NCBI GenBank assembly: GCA_964416425.1
Contig: CAYQEC010000015.1
Coordinates: forward strand, 1 to 55,959
Direction: 5' to 3'
DNA: 55,959 nt
DNA from: CAYQEC01 sp964416425
Lineage (GTDB): Bacteria; Actinomycetota; Acidimicrobiia; Spongiisociales; UBA5794
Below are positions 7,376-15,478 of the stretch, piece by piece. A model generated the notes under the pieces. The model was given only the letters and a program-made list of their open reading frames with translations. It searched no databases and was not told the DNA's origin. The first letter of the stretch is position 1; each line of letters begins with the position of its first letter. Both the position numbers and the translations under genes were made by a program.

Positions 7376-7457
7376 GGTGCGGCGGGTCCCGATCCGAGGC
7401 GGAACACGAGGAGCAGCGTCGCCGGCCGGGGCCCCTGCGGCGGAGACCGGTGGATGA

Positions 7458-7853
7458 TCAGCGCACCCGGCGGCTCAGCGAGGCGATGATGCCGGCGACC
7501 ACGACGGCGCAGCCGGCGAGCAGTGTCCACGGGCCGGGCCCGACCTGGGCGGCGACCCCGGCGGCCCGCACGTCGCGAGCCGCGGCGAGGGCATCGACCA
7601 CCTTGGCGGCGGCGAAGATGGTGGCGGCGGCGGCACACCCCGCGGTGATTAGGGCGGTGGGCAGCCCGAACCCCTCCCGCCGATCCCCGAGAAGGGCGAC
7701 GGCGGCGGGGACGAGGAGCAGGACGACGGCGGCCCCGGCGGCGGCCCCGGCCCCGTTGATCGTCCCCAGCAGCGGCGCGGTGAGGAACGGGAGCAGCAGC
7801 GAGACCGCACCGATCCCGGTGCCGGCGACGATGACGATGCGGGACGGGTGCAC
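7458..7853 (-). CDS. Small integral membrane protein, unknown function (131 aa)
   Basis: Four predicted membrane helices in 131 residues (about 5-30, 33-55, 64-88 and 106-126), Ala/Val/Gly-rich, with one charged loop (GDRREGFG). GTG 7853 lies five bases after the stop of the xpt gene, so it is probably co-transcribed with xpt. The longer open frame that continues upstream overlaps xpt in another frame and is not real. No family is recognised. Confidence 0.6.
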   Translation of the reverse strand: MHPSRIVIVAGTGIGAVSLLLPFLTAPLLGTINGAGAAAGAAVVLLLVPAAVALLGDRREGFGLPTALITAGCAAAATIFAAAKVVDALAAARDVRAAGVAAQVGPGPWTLLAGCAVVVAGIIASLSRRVR

Positions 7854-7858
7854 GGCGC

Positions 7859-8419
7859 TCAGCGGATCAGGATGTCCGACCCGTCGATGCTCTCGATCTC
7901 GACGAGGGAGTGGACCGTCCAGCCGTGGCGCTCCAGGCGGTCCCTTCCTTGCTGCCAGACCTTCTCGATGGCGAAGCCGAAGCCGATGATCTCGCACCCG
8001 GCCTCGACCACCATCTCGCCCAACGCCTCGGCGGTGCGCCCCCGTGACAGGAAGTCGTCGACGATGAGGACCCGGAGTCCCGGCGTCAGGACCCGCCGGG
8101 CGATCTCGACCCGGTACTCGACACCCTTGGTGGGGGAGGCGACCTCCCGGGCAAACGAGTAGCGGTCTCCGGTGCCGAGGTACTTCTTGGCGTACACCAT
8201 CGGGATGCCGAGCTCGCGGGCGCACATCAACGCCGGCGGGATCCCGGACGCCTCGGCGGTGATCACCAGGTCGGGGGTGGTGGTGGCGAAGCGGGCGGCC
8301 AGCTCGCGGCCCACCGATTCCAGGATGGGGGGCTCGACACGGTGGTTGAGGAACTCGTCCACCAGGATCAACTCGCCCTCGATCCGGGCTCGGGAGGAGA
8401 CGGCGGTCTTGAGATCCAC
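7859..8419 (-). CDS. xpt: Xanthine phosphoribosyltransferase
   Basis: Purine salvage: xanthine plus PRPP gives XMP. The 186-residue product aligns in memory with Bacillus Xpt across its length: ILVDEFLNHRVEP near the N-terminus, ITAEASGIPPALM, and the PRPP loop VLIVDDFLSRGRTAEAL around residues 117-133, then IEKVWQQGRDRL. GTG 8419 is preferred over an upstream ATG at 8515 because TACGAT lies only six bases before it and the extra residues are low-complexity. No room exists for a purine riboswitch, unlike in Firmicutes. It is divergent from nth, 66 bases away, and followed by a small membrane gene. Confidence 0.9.
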   Translation of the reverse strand: MDLKTAVSSRARIEGELILVDEFLNHRVEPPILESVGRELAARFATTTPDLVITAEASGIPPALMCARELGIPMVYAKKYLGTGDRYSFAREVASPTKGVEYRVEIARRVLTPGLRVLIVDDFLSRGRTAEALGEMVVEAGCEIIGFGFAIEKVWQQGRDRLERHGWTVHSLVEIESIDGSDILIR

Positions 8420-8425
8420 GGCGGT

Positions 8426-8431
8426 ATCGTA
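8426..8431 (-). promoter_or_regulatory. -10 hexamer TACGAT before xpt (leaderless type)
   Basis: Minus-strand TACGAT, six bases before GTG 8419. There is no space for a ribosome binding site or leader structure. Confidence 0.45.
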
Positions 8432-8472
8432 CCCGCCCCGGTCGGGGGCGGGATCGTGTCGGCGGCTCGTTC

Positions 8473-8478
8473 TAGCAT
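8473..8478 (+). promoter_or_regulatory. -10 hexamer TAGCAT before nth (leaderless type)
   Basis: TAGCAT ends six bases before GTG 8485 and nine before ATG 8488, with no ribosome binding site. Confidence 0.4.
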
Positions 8479-8487
8479 CGAGCCGTG

Positions 8488-9180
8488 ATGGCACGTCGGC
8501 GCGGAGCGGAATCACCCGGCCCCTCGGTGGAGGAGCGCCGCCATGCCCGAGTCGTCCTCAACCGCCTCCGGACGCGCTACCCGTCGATCGGGACCGCTCT
8601 CGACTACGTCGATCCGTGGCAGCTGCTGGTGGCCACCGTGCTCTCGGCCCAGACCACCGATGACAACGTCAACCGGGTCACCCCGGAGCTGTTCCGCCGC
8701 TGGCCCACTCCCGATGACCTCGCCGAGGCCGACCCCGAGGCGGTGGAAGCGGTGGTCTACTCGACCGGCTACTACCGGCAGAAGACGAAGTCGATCATCT
8801 CCCTGGCAGCCGATCTCGTCGACCGCTTCGACGGGGAGGTGCCGGCCGACCTGGAGGCGATGACGTCGCTGCGCGGCGTGGGCCGCAAGACGGCGAGCGT
8901 GGTCCTGGCGGAGGCATGGGGTATCCCGGCGATCGCGGTGGACACCCACGTCAAGCGGGTTGCCGGGCGGCTCGGGCTCACCTCCGGGACCGATCCGGAG
9001 CGGATCGAGTTCGCCTTGCGGGCGCTCTACCCCGCCAAGGACTGGGCAGGGGTGTCGATGCGATTCATCCAGTTCGGCCGCGACGTGTGCGACGCCCGCA
9101 GGCCCCGCTGCTGGCAGTGCCCGCTGGCGGATCGATGCCCCTTTCCCGACAAGACGCCGCCCCCCGAGCTCGGTGGGTAG
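8488..9180 (+). CDS. nth: Endonuclease III (DNA glycosylase/AP lyase)
   Basis: Base-excision repair enzyme removing oxidised pyrimidines. The 230-residue product has the HhH motif SLRGVGRKTASVVL with catalytic Lys134, the catalytic Asp152 in VDTHVKRV, and the C-terminal [4Fe-4S] ligands C-x6-C-x2-C-x5-C (CDARRPRC, WQC, PLADRC). Length is slightly above the E. coli enzyme because of an 18-residue basic N-terminus. GTG 8485 immediately precedes ATG 8488, so either may be used. TAGCAT at 8473-8478 is six and nine bases before them. It is divergent from xpt. Confidence 0.95.
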   Translation: MARRRGAESPGPSVEERRHARVVLNRLRTRYPSIGTALDYVDPWQLLVATVLSAQTTDDNVNRVTPELFRRWPTPDDLAEADPEAVEAVVYSTGYYRQKTKSIISLAADLVDRFDGEVPADLEAMTSLRGVGRKTASVVLAEAWGIPAIAVDTHVKRVAGRLGLTSGTDPERIEFALRALYPAKDWAGVSMRFIQFGRDVCDARRPRCWQCPLADRCPFPDKTPPPELGG

Positions 9181-9229
9181 GAGGTCGGCCTCTCGGGGGA
9201 AGACGGACACGAAGTGAAAGGAGCGGGAC

Positions 9230-9639
9230 GTGGGAGCAGACGAGGTGCGTGAGATCGTCGACGAACTGATCGCCGGGTGCGAGGCGCTCGACCTCGAGGC
9301 GGCATTCGCTCCGTACTCCCGGTCGTCCGACTTCCTCATGATGGGGCCGACGGATCGCTGTGCGACTTCGACACCTTCTTCGCGGGCAACGGCGCGTACT
9401 TCGAGCAGTGCTCGGCATTCGAGATCGAGACGCTCGGCGCAGACGTGCAAACCCTGCCCGGCGGGCTCGTGCGGTACGCCTGGGTCTACAAGGTCGTCGC
9501 CACCCTGAAGACGGGGGAGCGGGATGTCTTCGACAAGGCGGGAGCGACGTTTCTCTTCCAGGAGATCGACGGACGCTGGAAGGCCGTGTACTACCAGGAA
9601 TCCTCCCAGCCTCCGCGGCGGGTTCCAGCCGGAACGTGA
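9230..9639 (+). pseudogene. SnoaL/NTF2-like small protein gene with a one-base frameshift
   Basis: The gene begins at GTG 9230 after AAAGGAG and reads EVREIVDELIAGCEALDLEAAF, then DFLMM, in one frame up to about 9343. From about 9346 the continuation GSLCDFDTFFAGNGAYF through FLFQEIDGRWKAVYYQES is in another frame, ending at 9639. Joined, this is a compact roughly 136-residue NTF2/SnoaL-like fold typical of hydroxysteroid-isomerase-like or DUF4440-like proteins. The break coincides with a GGGG run (9343-9346); one extra G would restore ATG-GGG-GCC-GAC. It is therefore either a real one-base deletion or a sequencing error. Function is unknown. Confidence 0.7.
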
Positions 9640-9651
9640 GGGAGCGCCGCG

Positions 9652-10953
9652 CTACGGAATGGCATCCGGCCGGGCCGTGCCGGATGCCGGCTGGGACGGC
9701 GGTACGGCGGCTCTCGGGACACGTCCCGCGGTGTGCCTGCGGGCGGCCCCGGCGCGTACGAGGTCCATGCCACGGGTCTCTGGGAGCCGGAGTACGAGAT
9801 ACATCGAGATCAGCAAGCCTGATCCGAGGATGGTGATCGTTGTCGAGAGCCCGGCACGATCGACGACCAGCGCCCCGATCACGAAGCCGGTGATCGAGCC
9901 GGCGATGGCAACATTGGTGATCCAGCCGGCCGCCATGGCCCGAACCCGGGTGGGGAACAGCTCGGAGCGATGGGCGGCAAAAGCCGGTGTGAGCATGCTG
10001 AGCCCGGCGGTGGCGAGGAAGATGGCCGGTGCCAGGAGCCAGCCGCTGTCGAGGGTGTAGAAGCCGACCCCGCCCAGCAGTCCCAGCGCCAACGCCAGCA
10101 CGGTGGTGTGGCGGCGCCCGATGGCGTCGGCCATGCGCCCCCCGAGGATGAGCCCGAGGGCGCCGAGGCCGCTGAAGACGATGAGCAAGAAACGGGCCGG
10201 GGCCGCCTCCCACGCCAGGTCGTTCACCAGCCGCTCCATCACGAAGTTGAGGGCGGGGGAGGAGAAGACCGCGATGAAGAACGCCATGCCTGCGAGGGGC
10301 CAGAAGTGCTTGGCCAGCCCGCTGTTGAGCACCTGCCGGAACGTCACGTCCCGCCCGAAGGGCACGAACGCCCGGCTCTCCGCCAGGTACCGGTTCAGCA
10401 GCGGCAGCAGCAGGAACCCGACCGCGGTGAGCCCGAACAGGATGCGCCAGGCGTCGGGCGACTGCTCGGCGACGGGCAGCAACACCAACCCGAGGCCCGA
10501 ACCCATCGATCCGGCCAGGGCGTAGATGCCGAGGCCGAGGGCGCGCCGTCCCGGGGTGATCTCCTCGGCCAGGTAGACCACGGAGAGGGCGGCGACGCCG
10601 ATGACCGCCACCCGGGTCACCGCCTGGGTGGCGACGAAGCCGGCGACCCCCGGGATCATCACGGTGAGCAGGTTGCCGGCGGGGATCATGGTGAAGGCCA
10701 CCAGGAAGGGCTTGCGGCGCCCGGCACGATCGGCCACCACCGCAAAGGCGAGGCCCGCCAGCGACGCCGCCCGGGTGATCCCGAACACCCAGAACATGCC
10801 GCCCTCGCTGATGCCCAGGCTCTTGCGGGCGAAGGGGAGGGTGGACGTGATCTGGCTGCCGCCGTAGGCGGCGACGAACCCGACCAGCACCATGAGGGTG
10901 AGAATCCGGCGATCGCGAACGGTGAAGGAGGGCTTCTTGGCGCGGCTGGTCAT
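9652..10953 (-). CDS. MFS transporter
   Basis: 433-residue inner-membrane protein with 12 predicted helices in two six-helix halves. It has the MFS motif A-like loop ADRAGRRKPF between helices 2 and 3 and the second copy GRMADAIGRRHT between helices 8 and 9, plus ELFPTRVRAMAAG and LPETRGMDL near the end, as in sugar/metabolite symporters of the MHS/SP type. Substrate unknown. ATG 10953 begins the short basic N-terminus MTSRAKKP. An upstream ATG at 11016 is in frame, but a TAACCT hexamer (11018-11023, minus strand) abuts it. The C-terminus has a 40-residue basic tail. Confidence 0.85.
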   Translation of the reverse strand: MTSRAKKPSFTVRDRRILTLMVLVGFVAAYGGSQITSTLPFARKSLGISEGGMFWVFGITRAASLAGLAFAVVADRAGRRKPFLVAFTMIPAGNLLTVMIPGVAGFVATQAVTRVAVIGVAALSVVYLAEEITPGRRALGLGIYALAGSMGSGLGLVLLPVAEQSPDAWRILFGLTAVGFLLLPLLNRYLAESRAFVPFGRDVTFRQVLNSGLAKHFWPLAGMAFFIAVFSSPALNFVMERLVNDLAWEAAPARFLLIVFSGLGALGLILGGRMADAIGRRHTTVLALALGLLGGVGFYTLDSGWLLAPAIFLATAGLSMLTPAFAAHRSELFPTRVRAMAAGWITNVAIAGSITGFVIGALVVDRAGLSTTITILGSGLLISMYLVLRLPETRGMDLVRAGAARRHTAGRVPRAAVPPSQPASGTARPDAIP

Positions 10954-11145
10954 GAGCGATCCGCCGCCGCAGTTCCGTCCGTTTCCGTGGTGGGCCCCGT
11001 CCTCATCGGCGGCCATGAGGTTACCCGGTGGGGCGGTGAGCGGCATTCGAACCCGAGGCCGGCCCGGCGTATGGTGCGGGGGAACAGAGGCTGTCCGGCG
11101 GGTGTTGACCGAGGAACCGCCCGACGACCCGACAGGAGCGCCCGC

Positions 11146-11895
11146 GTGGCCAACCCGACGCTGCTCGCCGCGATCTTCGCCGGCGCCGCCTCCTTCCTCT
11201 CGCCGTGCGTGCTGCCACTGCTTCCCGGCTACCTGAGCCTCATGTCCGGGTACTCCACCCGGGAACTGGCCGAGGGCGACGTGTCGATGTGGAGGGTGGC
11301 GCGTGCCACCGGGCTGTTCGTGCTCGGCTTCTCGGCGGTCTTCGTGGTGCTCTTCGGGGCGGCCGCCTCCTCGCTCGGACACGCGCTCACCGGCCACGTA
11401 TTCACCACCGTCGCCGGATGGGTCATCGTGGTCATGGGGATCTTCATCGCGGTCACCGCGATCTGGAACCCGCGGCTCCTCGTGCCGTTCATGAAGGACC
11501 GGCGCAAGGAGGTGCGGCCAAGCCGGCTCGGGGTGTTCGCCCCTCCGGTGATGGGCATGGCCTTCGCCTTCGGGTGGACCCCCTGCATCGGGCCGTTCCT
11601 GACGGCGGCGATCGCTCTCGGCGCCAGCGAGGCGACCATGGGCCGGGGCATGGTGGTGCTCGCCTTCTACTCGCTGGGCCTCGGCATCCCGTTCCTGGTC
11701 TCGGCCCTGCTGCTCGCCAAGGCCTTCTCGTTCTTCAACTGGATCAAACGCTTCCTCACCCCGATCAGCGTGGTCTCCGGGCTGCTGCTGGCCGGATTCG
11801 GGCTGCTCCTGGTGACGGGCCGGATCACCGATCTCAACGCCTGGTTCAGCAACCTGCTGGTGAAGCTCGGCCTGGAAGGTCTTGCCGAGGTCTGA
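11146..11895 (+). CDS. ccdA: CcdA-type cytochrome c biogenesis / thiol-disulfide transmembrane protein
   Basis: 249-residue polytopic membrane protein of the DsbD/CcdA family. It carries electrons across the membrane to reduce apocytochrome c or other extracytoplasmic thiols. Six predicted helices contain the two conserved redox Cys motifs, SPCVLPLLPGYLS in helix 1 (residues 18-30) and TPCIGPFL in helix 4. GTG 11146 is preceded by AGGAG at a good distance. The next genes include a c-type cytochrome lipoprotein (14384), which supports a maturation role, although a trp cluster starts 19 bases downstream. No Res proteins (ResB/ResC) are in view. Confidence 0.9.
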   Translation: MANPTLLAAIFAGAASFLSPCVLPLLPGYLSLMSGYSTRELAEGDVSMWRVARATGLFVLGFSAVFVVLFGAAASSLGHALTGHVFTTVAGWVIVVMGIFIAVTAIWNPRLLVPFMKDRRKEVRPSRLGVFAPPVMGMAFAFGWTPCIGPFLTAAIALGASEATMGRGMVVLAFYSLGLGIPFLVSALLLAKAFSFFNWIKRFLTPISVVSGLLLAGFGLLLVTGRITDLNAWFSNLLVKLGLEGLAEV

Positions 11896-11902
11896 GATCC
11901 GA

Positions 11903-11908
11903 TAACCT
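11903..11908 (+). promoter_or_regulatory. -10 hexamer TAACCT before trpE (leaderless type)
   Basis: TAACCT lies six bases before ATG 11915. Only 19 bases separate the ccdA stop from trpE, leaving no space for a trp leader peptide or attenuator. Confidence 0.45.
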
Positions 11909-11914
11909 CGCCCG

Positions 11915-13402
11915 ATGCAACCCGATCTGGATCGCTCCGGCTTCGTGGCACTGGCGGCCGAGTACCCGGTGGTGCCGGTGTCGGTGGAGGTGCTCGGCGA
12001 CCGGGAGACCGCGGTCTCGGTGTTCGAGAAGCTGGTGGGCCGGAATTCCGGCTTCCTGCTGGAGTCGGTCGAGGGCGGGGACCGCTGGGCCCGCTGGTCG
12101 TTCGTGGGATGGCGTCCCGAATTCACCCTGCTGGCCCGGGACGGCCGCTGCTGGGTCGAGGGGGGCGCCGTCGAGCTTCCCGCCGGCGACGTCCTCACCG
12201 TGCTCGAGCAGGTGATCGGGCGCTACGGCACCCCGCCCCCCGCCGTCCTCGGCCTGGGTGACCTCCCCCCGCCGCTGTTCGCCGGGGCGGTCGGGTACCT
12301 CGCCTACGACGTGGTGCGCTACGTCGAGCATCTCCCCAACCGTCCCCCCGACGACCGTGGCCTGCCCGAGATGATGTGGCACTTCTTCGGGATGCTCGCC
12401 GTCGTCGACCGGTTCCGGCAGACGGTGCGGCTCATCCGGAACGTGTTCGTGGGCGACGCCGACCCGGCCACCGCCTACGACGCCGCGGTGGCGGACCTGG
12501 AGGAGGCGGTGGAGGCGCTGGGAGCGGGGGAGCGGTACCGGATCCGGCCCCGGCCGGCCTTCACCCGGAGGCCGGAGGCGAGGGCCAACATGACCCGGGA
12601 GGCCTTCGAGGCGGCGGTGGGCACCGCCATCGAGCACATCAAGGCCGGCGACGCCTTCCAGATCGTGCCATCGTTGCGGTTCGAGGTCGACTTCGCCGGG
12701 GACCCGTTCGCCATCTACCGCTCGCTGCGACTGGTGAACCCGTCTCCCTTCATGTTCTTCGTCCGCCACGGGGAGATTGCCATCGTCGGCTCCTCCCCCG
12801 AGGTCATGTCCCGGGCCCGCAACGGCAAGGCGACGAGCCGTCCCATCGCCGGGACCCGTCCCCGCGGCGCTACCCCCGAGGAGGACGCCGCCCTCGAGCA
12901 GGATCTGCTCGCCGACCCGAAGGAGCGGTCCGAGCACGTGATGCTGGTCGACCTGGCTCGCAACGACCTGGGCCGGGTCTGCGAGTACGGCTCGGTCACG
13001 GTCGACGAGCTGATGGTGATCGAGCGCTACTCCCACGTGATGCACATCGTCTCCAACGTGTCGGGGAAGCTGCGGCCCGGGGTGGGTCCGGTCGACGTGC
13101 TCCGCGCCACCTTCCCCCACGGGACCGTCTCCGGCGCTCCCAAGGTACGGGCGATGGAGATCATCGACGACCTCGAGCCCACGGCGCGGGGCCCCTACGC
13201 CGGGGCGGTCGGCTACATCGACTTCTCCGGCAACGTGGACACCGCCATCGCCCTCCGCACCCTGGTGGCGGCCGACGGCAAGGTCTGGGTCCAGGCCGGG
13301 GCCGGCATCGTGGCCGACAGCGACCCCGCCTCCGAGTATCAGGAATGCCTCAACAAGGCGGCGGCGGTGCTCGCCGCCATCGAAGGCTCGTGGGATGTCT
13401 GA
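11915..13402 (+). CDS. trpE: Anthranilate synthase component I
   Basis: Chorismate plus ammonia (from a TrpG glutaminase) to anthranilate, first step of tryptophan synthesis. 495 residues with the feedback-site motif LLES at about 49-52 (FLLESVEGGDRW), the chorismate-binding core (GDAFQIVPSLR, SSPEVMSR, PIAGTRPRG), and the catalytic C-terminal blocks SEHVMLVDLARNDLG, FPHGTVSGAPKVRAME, and VQAGAGIVADSDP. The retained LLES suggests tryptophan inhibition. No trpG or trpD is in this cluster, so those functions are elsewhere. The stop overlaps the next start by eight bases. Confidence 0.96.
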   Translation: MQPDLDRSGFVALAAEYPVVPVSVEVLGDRETAVSVFEKLVGRNSGFLLESVEGGDRWARWSFVGWRPEFTLLARDGRCWVEGGAVELPAGDVLTVLEQVIGRYGTPPPAVLGLGDLPPPLFAGAVGYLAYDVVRYVEHLPNRPPDDRGLPEMMWHFFGMLAVVDRFRQTVRLIRNVFVGDADPATAYDAAVADLEEAVEALGAGERYRIRPRPAFTRRPEARANMTREAFEAAVGTAIEHIKAGDAFQIVPSLRFEVDFAGDPFAIYRSLRLVNPSPFMFFVRHGEIAIVGSSPEVMSRARNGKATSRPIAGTRPRGATPEEDAALEQDLLADPKERSEHVMLVDLARNDLGRVCEYGSVTVDELMVIERYSHVMHIVSNVSGKLRPGVGPVDVLRATFPHGTVSGAPKVRAMEIIDDLEPTARGPYAGAVGYIDFSGNVDTAIALRTLVAADGKVWVQAGAGIVADSDPASEYQECLNKAAAVLAAIEGSWDV

Positions 13403-14342
13403 TTCCGGGGCGAGCCCCGGGCCGATCCGGACCGGGACCGGCCTCGTCGCGGCGGGACGCGAGGTGGTGTGGGTGCGCGGTCCCGACACCGTGCGCTTCC
13501 TCGACGGGCTGGTGAGCCGGTCGGTGGAGGCGATGTCACCCGGCACCGCCGCCCGGGCCCTGTTGTTGAGCCCGCGGGGCCGGCTCCGGGCGGCGCTGTG
13601 GCTGCTCGCCGGGGAAGAGGAGGTCGGGATCGTGGTCGACGCCGGCGGGGGAGAGATCGTCGCCGGCGATCTGGCCCGGTTCCGGCTCCGGGTCGATGCC
13701 GTCATCGAGCCCGAGGCGCAGCCGACCCTCGACCTGTGTGGTCCCGGGGCCGCCGCGGTGGTGCGGCACGTCACCGGCGCCGCAATCCCGGAACCGGCCG
13801 GCTGGGCCGCCCTTGCCGGCGGCGGCCTGGTGGCCCGTACCCCTTTCCTCCGGGTGAGCGTGCCCCGCTTCCTCGCCGTCGGGGTCGCCCCGGAGACCCT
13901 CGTCGCCGCCGGCGCCGAGCCGGTGGCGGTGGAGGCGTTCGAGGCGTTCCGGATCGAGGCCGGGGAGCCGGGGTGGGCCGAGACCGCCGGGGAGCCCATC
14001 CCCCAGGAGACCGGCCTCGTCGAGGCGGCGGTCGACTCCGACAAGGGCTGCTATCTCGGCCAGGAGCTGGTGGCCCGGATCGACACCCGCGGCCACGTCA
14101 ACCGCCACCTCATGGGTCTGGTGATGGGGGCCGGGGCGTCGCTGCCGGGCGGGCCCGTCCGCTGCGACGGCCGCGAGGTGGGGGAGGTGACCTCGGCTGC
14201 CCACTCGTCCCGTCTCGGCGTCCCGGTGGCCCTCGCCATGGTGCGGGCCGAGGTGGAGGCGGGCACCACCGTCGAGGTGGCGACCCTGGGCGGGCCGGCG
14301 CAGGGGCATGTCCGCGAGCTCCCACTCGATCCGTCCCTCTGA
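13395..14342 (+). CDS. ygfZ: YgfZ/GcvT-like folate-binding protein
   Basis: 315-residue protein of the YgfZ/IBA57 family, which uses tetrahydrofolate in assembly or repair of certain Fe-S enzymes. The signature KGCYLGQE is present near residue 217, followed by RIDTRGHVNRHL. The N-terminal GcvT-like half includes DTVRFLDGLVSRSV. ATG 13395 is inside the end of trpE (eight-base overlap), so it is translationally coupled to tryptophan synthesis genes. The neighbour at 14384 is a cytochrome c lipoprotein. Its presence in the trp cluster is unusual; a link to an Fe-S enzyme is possible but not shown. Confidence 0.9.
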   Translation: MSDSGASPGPIRTGTGLVAAGREVVWVRGPDTVRFLDGLVSRSVEAMSPGTAARALLLSPRGRLRAALWLLAGEEEVGIVVDAGGGEIVAGDLARFRLRVDAVIEPEAQPTLDLCGPGAAAVVRHVTGAAIPEPAGWAALAGGGLVARTPFLRVSVPRFLAVGVAPETLVAAGAEPVAVEAFEAFRIEAGEPGWAETAGEPIPQETGLVEAAVDSDKGCYLGQELVARIDTRGHVNRHLMGLVMGAGASLPGGPVRCDGREVGEVTSAAHSSRLGVPVALAMVRAEVEAGTTVEVATLGGPAQGHVRELPLDPSL

Positions 14343-14370
14343 CCGGTGCCCCCGGCCGGTCGCCGCTCGC

Positions 14371-14376
14371 TAGCCT
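14371..14376 (+). promoter_or_regulatory. -10 hexamer TAGCCT before the cytochrome gene (leaderless type)
   Basis: TAGCCT lies seven bases before ATG 14384, with no ribosome binding site. It would give the cytochrome its own transcript inside the trp cluster. Confidence 0.4.
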
Positions 14377-14383
14377 CGCGCCG

Positions 14384-14689
14384 ATGACCCGCCGATGTGC
14401 CCTGCTCGCCTGCGCCGCCCTGCTCCTCGCCTCCTGTGGCTCGTCTTCCGAAGGCCTCGTCGGGCGGGACCTGTTCGATCACAGCTGTGCCCGCTGCCAC
14501 GGGGAAGAGGGCGGTGGGAGCAGCCTGGCCCCGGCGATCGGGCCCGACTCCCGCGCCGTCGGGCTGCGCGACGACCAGATCGCCCGGGTGATCGAGGTGG
14601 GACCGGGGGCGATGCCGTCGTTCGGGCGCTTCACCCCCGAGCAGATCGACAGCCTGGTGGTGCTGATCCGGAGCCTCCAGAACGAGTGA
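14384..14689 (+). CDS. Small c-type cytochrome lipoprotein
   Basis: 101 residues. The N-terminus has MTRR, a hydrophobic stretch and a lipobox LLASC with Cys18, so it should be anchored on the outer face of the membrane. The mature part is a minimal class I cytochrome c: heme motif CARCH (35-39) and probable axial Met77 in GAMPSF, with a C-terminal helix. It probably transfers electrons in respiration. TAGCCT at 14371-14376 lies seven bases before the ATG. It sits between ygfZ and trpC, and its maturation could depend on the CcdA encoded at 11146. Confidence 0.9.
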   Translation: MTRRCALLACAALLLASCGSSSEGLVGRDLFDHSCARCHGEEGGGSSLAPAIGPDSRAVGLRDDQIARVIEVGPGAMPSFGRFTPEQIDSLVVLIRSLQNE

Positions 14690-14699
14690 CGGTCCGGGC

Positions 14700-14705
14700 T
14701 ACGAT
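14700..14705 (+). promoter_or_regulatory. -10 hexamer TACGAT before trpC (leaderless type)
   Basis: TACGAT lies eight bases before ATG 14714, after the cytochrome stop. It suggests a separate trpCFBA transcript. Confidence 0.4.
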
Positions 14706-14713
14706 GCCCTTCC

Positions 14714-15478
14714 ATGCTCGGCGAGATCCTCACCGCGACCCGGCGCCGTATCGCTGCCCTCGCCGCCTCCCCGGCGGCGATCGCAACGGAGCGGCCCGAT
14801 GCGGCGCGCAACCTGGGCGCCGCCCTCGCCGCCCCCGGGCTCCAGGTCATCGCCGAGATCAAGCGGCGCTCACCCTCGGTCGGGCCGATCGCTCCCGGGC
14901 TCGACCCGGTTGCCCAGGCCCGCGCCTACCTGGAGGGCGGCGCCGCCGCCATCTCGGTGCTCACCGAGCCCGACTTCTTCGGCGGGTCGCTCGACGACCT
15001 GCGGGCGGTGCGGGCCGCGGTGCCGCTCCCGGTGCTGCGGAAGGACTTCATCCTCGATCCGCTCCAGGTCGACGAGGCGGCCGCCGCCGGGGCCGACGCT
15101 CTGCTGCTGATCGTGGCCACCCTCGGCCCGGACCGGCTGCAGGAGTTGCTGGCGGCAAGCGCCGCGGCTGGGATCGAAGCCCTCGTCGAGATCCACGACG
15201 CCGCCGAGCTGGCGGTGGCGAACCGGGCCGGCGCCTCCATCATCGGGGTCAACAACCGGGACCTGCGGACTTTCGTGACCGATCTCGCTACCGCCGAGGG
15301 GCTCGCCGCCGCCATCCGGCCCGGAGCCGTGAAGGTGGCCGAGAGCGGGGTGGGGTCGGCGGCGGGCGCGGCCCGCATGGCGGCCGCCGGCTACGACGCC
15401 GTCCTGGTGGGGGAGGCGGCGGTGCGCTCCGGTGATCCGGCCCGGTTCGTGGCCTCGCTCCGGCAGGTGGCGCCGTGA
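14714..15478 (+). CDS. trpC: Indole-3-glycerol-phosphate synthase
   Basis: Converts CdRP to indole-3-glycerol phosphate. A 254-residue (beta/alpha)8 barrel with the expected blocks: IAEIKRRSPS (catalytic Lys), SVLTEPDFFGG, PVLRKDFILDP (catalytic Lys), ALVEIHD, GVNNRDLRTF and the phosphate site AESGV, then DAVLVGEA. First gene of the tight trpC-trpF-trpB-trpA run. Its stop overlaps the GTG of trpF by four bases (GTGA). Confidence 0.96.
   Translation: MLGEILTATRRRIAALAASPAAIATERPDAARNLGAALAAPGLQVIAEIKRRSPSVGPIAPGLDPVAQARAYLEGGAAAISVLTEPDFFGGSLDDLRAVRAAVPLPVLRKDFILDPLQVDEAAAAGADALLLIVATLGPDRLQELLAASAAAGIEALVEIHDAAELAVANRAGASIIGVNNRDLRTFVTDLATAEGLAAAIRPGAVKVAESGVGSAAGAARMAAAGYDAVLVGEAAVRSGDPARFVASLRQVAP

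Noticed and set aside
8420..8484. Purine riboswitch upstream of xpt
   Set aside because: Only 66 bases separate xpt and nth and the xpt -10 is six bases before its start, so there is no room for an aptamer.
11896..11914. trp attenuator or T-box upstream of trpE
   Set aside because: The intergenic space is only 19 bases and contains a -10-like element; no leader peptide with Trp codons is possible.
9652..12198. An 848-codon minus-strand frame over MFS, ccdA and trpE
   Set aside because: The part beyond 10953 is antisense to well-recognised ccdA and trpE; the MFS start at 10953 is used.
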